Position numbers and translations under genes: made by a program
Part shown: positions 1 to 9,368 of the stretch, piece by piece
How the letters are laid out: the number at the start of each line of letters is the position of its first letter
Numbering within the stretch: the stretch's first letter is position 1
Notes under the pieces: model-generated
What the model saw: only the letters and a program-made list of their open reading frames with translations
What the model was told of the DNA's origin: nothing
Database searches by the model: none
NCBI GenBank assembly: GCA_946615275.1
Contig: CAMOHV010000028.1
Coordinates: 1-9,368 of the forward strand
From: an uncultured Verrucomicrobiota bacterium
GTDB taxonomy: Bacteria > Verrucomicrobiota > Kiritimatiellia > RFP12 > UBA1067
Reading direction: 5' to 3'
DNA: 9,368 nt

Positions 1-222
1 GATCTCGATCCTGCCGCGCCATTTCTCCGCGAGCGCGCGTATCTCCGCGAAGTAGCGCGGAGCGGTGTCCGGCGTCAGGTTCCCCGGCTCGCCTGCGGGG
101 AGCATGGCGTGCGCGGAGAATCCGATGGCCGAAAAGCCCTTGGCCACGGCCGCTTCAACCATCGCCTCCGGCGGGTCCTTGCCGTCGCACCATGTGGTGT
201 GCATGTGGAAGTTCGTTTTCAT
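1..222 (-). CDS. Histidinol-phosphatase of the PHP family, N-terminal part
   Basis: This is the first 74 codons of a gene that continues beyond the left edge. The protein begins MKTNFHMHTTWCDGKD. It carries the metal-binding HxH of PHP motif I (H6, H8), followed by D13-G14 and, after a helix ending AAVAKGF, the GFSAHA segment with H38. This order, together with an early segment ending YFAEIRALAEKWRGRIEI, is typical of HisJ/HisK-type histidinol-phosphatases. These remove phosphate from L-histidinol phosphate in the cytoplasm, the penultimate step region of histidine synthesis. The family usually has GFSDHA or GFSEHA; here the residue before H38 is Ala. Other PHP phosphoesterases cannot be excluded from so short a piece. 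The ATG at 222-220 is preceded at 7 nt by a good -10 box, so the mRNA is probably leaderless. An AAAGGAG-like stretch at 242-248 lies about 19 nt upstream, inside the promoter spacer, and is too far away to serve as a ribosome binding site. Confidence 0.8.
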   Translation of the reverse strand, partial: MKTNFHMHTTWCDGKDPPEAMVEAAVAKGFSAIGFSAHAMLPAGEPGNLTPDTAPRYFAEIRALAEKWRGRIEI

Positions 223-258
223 GGCGGATATTCTACCAAATCTCCTTTCGCCGGGCAA
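223..258 (-). promoter_or_regulatory. Promoter of the histidinol-phosphatase gene, probably leaderless
   Basis: Read on the minus strand, a -35 box TTGCCC (258-253) is followed by exactly 17 bp and a -10 box TAGAAT (235-230), preceded by TTTGG. The start codon lies 7 nt beyond the -10, at the place where transcription normally begins. The same layout occurs at two other sites in this window, which raises confidence. No separate Shine-Dalgarno can act downstream of the predicted start point. Confidence 0.65.
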
Positions 259-300
259 TTGGCAATTTAGTTGGAGCGTATGGGGTCATTCCACAAATCG

Positions 301-377
301 TAGGCGCAAATCCCTTTTTGCCTATCAGCCCATTGAGGGCTGCCGCCCCAGGCGAGCCTCACGCCCAAAGGGATTTT
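301..377. repeat. Nested inverted repeat able to form a branched structure
   Basis: An outer 10-bp perfect inverted repeat pairs AAATCCCTTT (308-317) with AAAGGGATTT (367-376). Between the arms lie two further small hairpins: AGCCC-attga-GGGCT (327-341) and AGGC-ga-GCCT (350-359). An alternative left-arm pairing TAGGC (301-305) with GCCTA (320-324) also exists. The arrangement could be a structured RNA, a cruciform operator or the trace of a small palindromic mobile element. It lies between divergent genes, so a role as a gene-end terminator is unlikely. Confidence 0.45.
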
Positions 378-384
378 CATTGTT

Positions 385-423
385 GTTTGTGGACAATGAT
401 GGCATTGAGAGTTTGTGGACAAT
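385..423. repeat. Two direct copies of GTTTGTGGACAAT, DnaA-box-like
   Basis: The 13-mer GTTTGTGGACAAT occurs at 385-397 and again at 411-423, a 26-bp repeat period. Its reverse complement contains TTGTCCACA, a one-mismatch form of the classical DnaA box TTATCCACA and a form favoured in some GC-rich bacteria. A looser relative (TTCCACAAA) lies near 289-297. The pair may bind DnaA or another regulator controlling the divergent promoters. There is no further evidence for a replication origin. Confidence 0.4.
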
Positions 424-488
424 CAAAAAACGTCGAATTCACTACACCTGCATTTGAGATACCGCTTACCTCGAAGTGAATGCGGCGT

Positions 489-523
489 TTGCGCCACGAG
501 GCTATTTTTGGTAAAATATCGCC
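489..523 (+). promoter_or_regulatory. Promoter upstream of the giant secreted protein gene
   Basis: The -35 box TTGCGC (489-494), exactly 17 bp, and the -10 box TAAAAT (512-517) preceded by TTTTTGG match the architecture of the two other promoters in the window. A short palindrome GGCG-tttg-CGCC (484-495) overlaps the -35 and could be an operator. The predicted start point coincides with the ATG at 524, which opens a mini-ORF rather than the main gene. Confidence 0.6.
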
Positions 524-544
524 ATGGCGGAGAAGAGGCCATAA
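524..544 (+). CDS. Six-codon leaderless mini-ORF in the leader (MAEKRP)
   Basis: The ATG at 524 lies 6 nt after the -10 box and encodes MAEKRP before TAA at 542. If transcription starts at the ATG, as at the two sister promoters, this would be a leaderless leader peptide ahead of the large gene. The frame is the same as that of the main gene but is separated from it by this TAA and a TGA at 614-616. It may have no function, with the ATG being simply part of a general start-site motif. It could also be the remnant of a longer N-terminus. Confidence 0.3.
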   Translation: MAEKRP

Positions 545-634
545 AGGTGCCGACGACCGGCGAACTGCGATCCCGCGCGGCGCGGCATCGACGACCCGCT
601 GATGGAGCCGGCATGACGGGAAAGGAGCGAGGAG
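524..634 (+). promoter_or_regulatory. 111-nt 5' leader of the giant gene with its ribosome binding site
   Basis: This GC-rich leader runs from the predicted transcription start to the TTG start codon. It contains self-complementary runs such as GCCG-acgac-CGGC (from about 549) and CCGCG-cgg-CGCGG, and two copies of CGACGACC (551-558 and 589-596). A second short frame (ATG 613 to TGA 645, MTGKERGVVF) overlaps the main start out of frame. AAAGGAG at 621-627 lies 7 nt before the TTG at 635 and is a strong Shine-Dalgarno, which decides that start. No known riboswitch class was recognised. Confidence 0.45.
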
Positions 635-5812
<5,178 letters not shown>

Positions 5813-5829
5813 TCCCCCGCGCGCTGAAC

Positions 5830-5869
5830 CTTTCAACTTTTCAACCTTTCAACTTTTCAACTTTTCAAC
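5830..5869 (+). repeat. Five tandem 8-nt repeats (C/T)TTTCAAC
   Basis: Five perfectly phased octamers, alternating CTTTCAAC and TTTTCAAC in the order C,T,C,T,T, fill most of the gap between the giant gene's stop (5810-5812) and the next gene. An extra AAC at 5827-5829 precedes them. The array is pyrimidine-rich on the coding strand and far lower in G+C than its surroundings. It is not an inverted repeat, so it is not an intrinsic terminator. It may be an interspersed intergenic repeat of this genome or an mRNA spacer element. Confidence 0.8.
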
Positions 5870-5889
5870 TTGTAAAGAGGACGCAAGCA

Positions 5890-6484
5890 ATGAATTCCTT
5901 CGAGGCATTGATCTCAGACTTCGCCGAGAAGACGGGGCTGTCGCTGTAGTCAGTCAAGGACGGCGACGTCGACCTCGTCGTGGACGGCGTGGACGTGAGC
6001 GTGCAGTATCGCCAGGACAAGGACGACTGCGTGATGTTCACGCTGCCCCTCGACGACACGGAGCCAGACGCCAGGATGTCGCGCCGGGCCCTTGAGCTTG
6101 CCGCGAACGGCGCGGGCACGGGCGGGCACTTCCTGGGTGTAAAGGAGGGCATGTTCGTCCTTTCGTCCGTCGCGCTGCTTGGCGGTCTTTCCGCAGAGGA
6201 CTTCGCCGAGCGCCTTCTCGCGCTTCCGGCCGCGGCGCGCCCCGGTTCGCTCGTCGCGTACATGAACGCATTGTTCCGCGACGAGCTGCTTGCCTTCAAG
6301 GACATCGGCGAGGCGGATGCGGTGTTCGCGAAGTACGAAGGGGCGGTCCGCCCCCGGCAAGTTCAACGCCCTGCGCGCGGAGATCGAAGCGATCCCGGAG
6401 GATGCGTTCGCGAATCACGAGCACCTCGGGATCGGCGACAAGATCCGCGACATCATCTGCTTCGCGGTCGCGCCGGAGGAGTGA
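5890..6484 (+). pseudogene. CesT-like type III secretion chaperone, interrupted by TAG and a +1 frameshift
   Basis: A start ATG with a good Shine-Dalgarno (AAGAGGA at 5875-5881, 8 nt spacer) opens MNSFEALISDFAEKTGLSL, then meets TAG at 5947-5949. The frame continues with clear coding character: DLVVDGVDVSVQYRQ, then a helix ending GAGTGGHFLGV, then FVLSSVALLGGLSAEDF. This is the order of CesT/Tir-type secretion chaperones, small acidic cytoplasmic dimers that hold an effector for the type III export gate. Near GGGG (6340-6343) and CCCCC (6351-6355) the sensible frame shifts by one nucleotide. It then continues GKFNALRAEIEAIPEDAF and ends FAVAPEE at the TGA in 6482-6484. Corrected, the protein would be about 197 residues, longer than the usual 130-160, owing to a C-terminal extension I do not recognise. 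Codon use is intact on both sides of both lesions. This suggests recent decay, sequence error or recoding. A GTG at 5980 could allow restart. Family assignment is from pattern only. Confidence 0.6.
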
Positions 6485-6503
6485 GTCGCCTGAAGCGCTC
6501 CTC

Positions 6504-6538
6504 TTGCGCGGGCGGGGGTGAAATGGTATAATCGTCCC
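6504..6538 (+). promoter_or_regulatory. Strong promoter of the beta-helix glycosidase gene, probably leaderless
   Basis: The -35 box TTGCGC (6504-6509), exactly 17 bp, and a perfect -10 box TATAAT (6527-6532) preceded by ATGG lie immediately before the gene. Only 6 nt (CGTCCC) separate the -10 from the ATG at 6539, so transcription should start at or next to the start codon. There is no Shine-Dalgarno in that space. The promoter overlaps the end of an out-of-frame extension of the preceding gene. Confidence 0.75.
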
Positions 6539-9368
6539 ATGAAAACGAACATCGCCCTCGCCGCCGTGCTCGCGCTCGGCGCCGCTTGCGCCGAGACCGT
6601 CGATCCCGCGGCCTACGGCTTCTCCCCAGACGCCGCCCCCGAGGTGAACGCAGCCGCCCTCCAGAAGGCGCTCGACGGCGGACGCAGGACCGTCAAGGTC
6701 GCGAAGGCCGGCGTCTACGGCCTCGACCGCACCGTGTTCATCGACAGCGACACCGTCCTCGAGTTCGCCCCCGGCACCGTCCTCAGGAAGATGAAGCCGT
6801 ACTCCAACGTGCTCGTCAACCGAGGGGCCTACAACTACGGGTGCGACTCCAACATCGTGGTGCGCAACCTCGAGATAAGCGTCAACAAGATGCAGTCAAT
6901 CCCCGGGCCCGAATCGAACGCCCCGGGCCTTCGCGGCCACTTCGCCTTCTACCGCGTGAAGAACGTTGAGTGCCACAACTTCACGTGCAACGACTGCGAG
7001 GGCGGGCAGTACTGCTGGCACGCCGTGGACTTCGACGGGCTCCTCCTCGACGGCTTCGTGATACGCGGCAAGAAGGACGGCGTCCATCTCAACCGCGGCC
7101 GCAACTTCACGATCCGCAACGGCGTCCTCAGGACGGGCGACGACGGCGTGGCGCTCAACGCCGGCGACTGGCCCGGCGGCTGCACGCCCGTGATGGGCTC
7201 CATCGAGAACGGCGTCGTCGAGAACATCGTGGACGAGGATGGCGGCAAGTGCAACTTCGCCCGCGTCATCACCGGCTGCTGGAAGGAATGGCACCCCGGG
7301 ATGAGGCTCCAGAGATGCGACATCTTCAAGGTGGGGAAGAACGTGTATGCCGTCTATCCCATGCCTCTCGGCACGAACGAATACGTCTCGATGACGGCGC
7401 CCTCGCACAAGCACGGCGTGTGGAAGAGCCCCGAGGGGATCAACTTCCAGTATCTCCAGGACGACGGCGAGACGCGCGCAGACATCAAGAACGTCACGTT
7501 CAGGAACATCCGCATGGAGTGCCCCCGCGCCATCTCATGCAGCTGGGAGATGGGCGACTGGGCCCGCCTCGTCCATCCCGAGATTCCGCGGAAGGACTAC
7601 CCGGTGATCGACATCAAGCTCGAGAACGTCGTGAAGACCGCGCCGGGGCCGATAGTGACTGGCAACGCGTGCGCCAACATCGAGTTCGACAACGTCAAGA
7701 GCGAGAAGGGCGCCATCCTCACCTTGGGCCGCGTCCGGCAGGGCATGGGGACTGGCCTGTATTCCACGGATCGTCGCATCAAGGTGAGGAACTGCGTCTT
7801 CGACGGCAAGGAGCGCGTGGACTTCGTGTTCAGGGATCCCGCCGGCAGCGGCTCGATCGAGCTTGTCGGGAACAAGGCGTCACGCCCTGTGAAGATCGAT
7901 GGGGACCTGAGGGACATCGCGATCAAGGGCGACACGCCCGTCGACGCGCCTGCCGCGCCGAAGGTGCTGCACGTCGATTCGGAGAAGGGCGACGACGCGG
8001 GCGACGGCTCGGCGGCGCGTCCGTTCAAGACGCCTGCGAAGGCGAAGGAGGCCGTGCGCGCGCTGAAGAAGAGCGCGCAGGGCGGGGTTGTGGTGGAGCT
8101 GGAGGGCGTCTTCCCCGGGCTGAAGGGGCCGGTGCTGGACCTGGGGAAGGACGACGGCGGCGCTTCGCCGTCCGCCCCCGTGGTGTGGCGCGCCGGGGGG
8201 CGGGGCGCGCTCCTCACGGGCGCGTGCCGTCTCGCGGCGTCCGACTTCAGGCCAGTCTCGGGCGCGGCGCGCGAGCGCCTAAAGCCAGAGGTGCGAGGCA
8301 AGGTGTACGAGTGCGACCTCAAGAAGTTCGGCGTCGGCGAGCTTAAGCCGCTCCCCGCGAAGTTCAACAAGTGGTCCGAGATGGAGCTCGTCTCGTCCGG
8401 CCGCGCCATGACGATCGCCCGCTACCCAGACTCCGGCTGGCTGGAGATCACAAACGTGATCGACCGTGGCGTCGCCCCCAAGGACCTCAAGAAGGGCGAG
8501 TGGGAGTTCGGCGTCCGGGGCGGCACGTTCGAATATCCCGGCGACGCGCCGTCGCGCTGGGACGTCTCGAAGGGCGTCTTCATCTTCGGCTTCTGGTGCT
8601 ACGACTGGGCGAGCGACACGCTGCGCCTCGCGAAGATCGACACGGAGAAGAGGACGTTCACCACCGAGGGCGTGCACACCTACGGCATCGGCAAGCCCAG
8701 CAAGTGGGCCCAGGCGAAGCCGCGCTACTTCGTGTACAACCTCCTCGAGGAGCTGGACGCCCCCGGCGAGTGGTATGTGGACCGCGAGACGCGCACGCTC
8801 TACTTCTACCCCAGCTCGGACGGCTTCAAGGACGTCGCGCTCTCGCTAGCGAAGTCTCCGCTCGTGCGCATCTGCAATGCGGCCAACGTTGTGGTGAAGG
8901 GGCTGTCGTTCAAGTATTCCACGGGCCTTGCGGTGCAGGTGGCCGCATCCTCGAACGTGGATCTCGAAGGGCTTGACGTCTCATGGCTCTCGCAGAACGG
9001 CATAAGCGTGTGGGAGGGCCGCGGCGTCACGGTGCGGAACTGCCGCATCTACGAGATCGGCAGCGCCGGGCTTTCGGTCTATGCCGGCGACCGCAAGTCG
9101 CTCGCGAAGTGCAACCACCGCATCTGCGGCAACGACATCGGATTCTGCGGACGCCTTGCTCGCATATCCGGCCCCTGCTGCACATTCGGCGGATGCGGCA
9201 TAACCGTGGAGCGCAACTACTTCCACGACACGCCGTACATCGCGATGAGCTACGGCGGCAACGAGCACCTGATACAGTACAACGAGATCGAGTGCGCCAT
9301 GCTGGAGGCGGGCGACGGCGCGGGCATGTACACCGGGCGCGACTGGGGCAGCCGCGGCAACGTGGTCC
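6539..9368 (+). CDS. Secreted two-domain beta-helix glycosidase (GH28-like plus GH141-like), 3' end missing
   Basis: One frame stays open for 943 codons from ATG 6539 to the right edge. A signal peptide (MKTNIALAAVLALGAACA) probably cleaves after A18. The cysteine at 17 lacks a proper lipobox. Residues about 25-470 form a right-handed beta-helix of the pectate-lyase/GH28 type: NAAALQKAL at the start, KKDGVHLNRGRNFTIRN with D180, then TGDDGVALN with D201 and D202, matching the Asp positions of polygalacturonases. The GH28 GHG motif is not evident. From residue 475 a second typical entry begins (HVDSEKGDDAGDGSAARPF). It is followed by GGVVVELEGVF, a SAPVVWRAGGRGALLTG segment, and later NEHLIQYNEI and LEAGDGAGMYTGRDW (residues 922-936). 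These are hallmarks of GH141-like helices, a family with fucosidase and xylanase members. The likely role is depolymerising pectic or other complex polysaccharides in the periplasm or outside the cell. The substrate is unknown. Roughly 200 or more residues are probably missing beyond the edge. Confidence 0.8.
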   Translation, partial: MKTNIALAAVLALGAACAETVDPAAYGFSPDAAPEVNAAALQKALDGGRRTVKVAKAGVYGLDRTVFIDSDTVLEFAPGTVLRKMKPYSNVLVNRGAYNYGCDSNIVVRNLEISVNKMQSIPGPESNAPGLRGHFAFYRVKNVECHNFTCNDCEGGQYCWHAVDFDGLLLDGFVIRGKKDGVHLNRGRNFTIRNGVLRTGDDGVALNAGDWPGGCTPVMGSIENGVVENIVDEDGGKCNFARVITGCWKEWHPGMRLQRCDIFKVGKNVYAVYPMPLGTNEYVSMTAPSHKHGVWKSPEGINFQYLQDDGETRADIKNVTFRNIRMECPRAISCSWEMGDWARLVHPEIPRKDYPVIDIKLENVVKTAPGPIVTGNACANIEFDNVKSEKGAILTLGRVRQGMGTGLYSTDRRIKVRNCVFDGKERVDFVFRDPAGSGSIELVGNKASRPVKIDGDLRDIAIKGDTPVDAPAAPKVLHVDSEKGDDAGDGSAARPFKTPAKAKEAVRALKKSAQGGVVVELEGVFPGLKGPVLDLGKDDGGASPSAPVVWRAGGRGALLTGACRLAASDFRPVSGAARERLKPEVRGKVYECDLKKFGVGELKPLPAKFNKWSEMELVSSGRAMTIARYPDSGWLEITNVIDRGVAPKDLKKGEWEFGVRGGTFEYPGDAPSRWDVSKGVFIFGFWCYDWASDTLRLAKIDTEKRTFTTEGVHTYGIGKPSKWAQAKPRYFVYNLLEELDAPGEWYVDRETRTLYFYPSSDGFKDVALSLAKSPLVRICNAANVVVKGLSFKYSTGLAVQVAASSNVDLEGLDVSWLSQNGISVWEGRGVTVRNCRIYEIGSAGLSVYAGDRKSLAKCNHRICGNDIGFCGRLARISGPCCTFGGCGITVERNYFHDTPYIAMSYGGNEHLIQYNEIECAMLEAGDGAGMYTGRDWGSRGNVV

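Larger units (their letters stand above)
257..488. other. AT-richer divergent intergenic region
   Basis: The stretch between the two divergent promoters is clearly richer in A+T than the rest of the window, and no reading frame here looks like a gene. The open frames crossing it have poor codon use and run through the promoters. It holds short GCAATT/GGCAATT tandem copies near 256-267, a nested inverted repeat (301-377) and a 13-bp direct repeat (385-423). An unrecognised small RNA or an operator cluster is possible, but nothing identifies one. Confidence 0.6.

Noticed and set aside
242..248. AAAGGAG-like sequence as ribosome binding site of the minus-strand gene
   Set aside because: It lies about 19 nt before the ATG and between the -35 and -10, so it would probably not be transcribed.
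524..634. Known riboswitch in the leader of the giant gene
   Set aside because: I compared it by eye with fluoride, guanidine, SAM, SAH, THF and c-di-GMP cores and found no convincing match.
6482..6538. Intrinsic terminator after the chaperone remnant
   Set aside because: Only weak self-complementarity and no T run follow the stop; the space is occupied by the next promoter.
6970..8346. 458-codon plus-strand frame within the glycosidase gene
   Set aside because: Arg-rich out-of-frame shadow. The overlapping frame from 6539 is open to the edge and contains all recognisable beta-helix motifs.

Overview
The window is GC-rich (roughly two thirds G+C, with GC-rich third codon positions) and reads as a bacterial chromosome segment. 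The content suggests a Gram-negative gut or animal-associated member of the Planctomycetota-Verrucomicrobiota group, for example Kiritimatiellae or Lentisphaerota. The clues are a very large Gly-rich secreted protein with an InlB B-repeat, a CesT-like secretion chaperone and a secreted beta-helix glycosidase. The taxonomic placement is inference from gene style; no marker gene is present.

Layout. (1) 1-222, minus strand: the first 74 codons of a PHP-family histidinol-phosphatase, running off the left edge. (2) 223-634: a divergent, AT-richer intergenic region. It holds a promoter for each direction, a nested inverted repeat, a pair of 13-bp direct repeats that look like DnaA boxes, and a 111-nt leader with a six-codon mini-ORF. 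(3) 635-5812, plus strand: a 1725-residue exported protein. It has a signal peptide, a Gly-rich beta-helix-like region with poly-Gly runs, one InlB B-repeat, and three copies of a large module. (4) 5813-5889: a short gap with five perfect 8-nt repeats. (5) 5890-6484: a CesT-like type III secretion chaperone gene broken by an in-frame TAG and a +1 shift. (6) 6539 to the right edge: one uninterrupted frame of 943 codons for an exported protein. It fuses a GH28/pectate-lyase-like beta-helix to a GH141-like beta-helix, which points to attack on pectin-type or other complex plant or mucus glycans.

The most unexpected signal is regulatory. Three sites (230-258 minus, 489-517 plus, 6504-6532 plus) share one architecture: TTGC(C/G)C, exactly 17 bp, then a -10 of the form TAnAAT preceded by TGG, then an ATG only 6-7 nt further on. 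That ATG sits where transcription should start, so these mRNAs are predicted to be leaderless. Two of them start with the same 12 nt (ATGAAAACGAAC). The third opens a six-codon ORF ahead of the giant gene, which itself uses a Shine-Dalgarno sequence and a TTG start. Leaderless and leadered initiation therefore seem to coexist here.

The giant protein, the chaperone remnant and the glycosidase all fit a surface or secretion theme, but nothing in the sequence proves that they act together. No tRNA, rRNA, CRISPR array, insertion sequence or convincing intrinsic terminator was seen.
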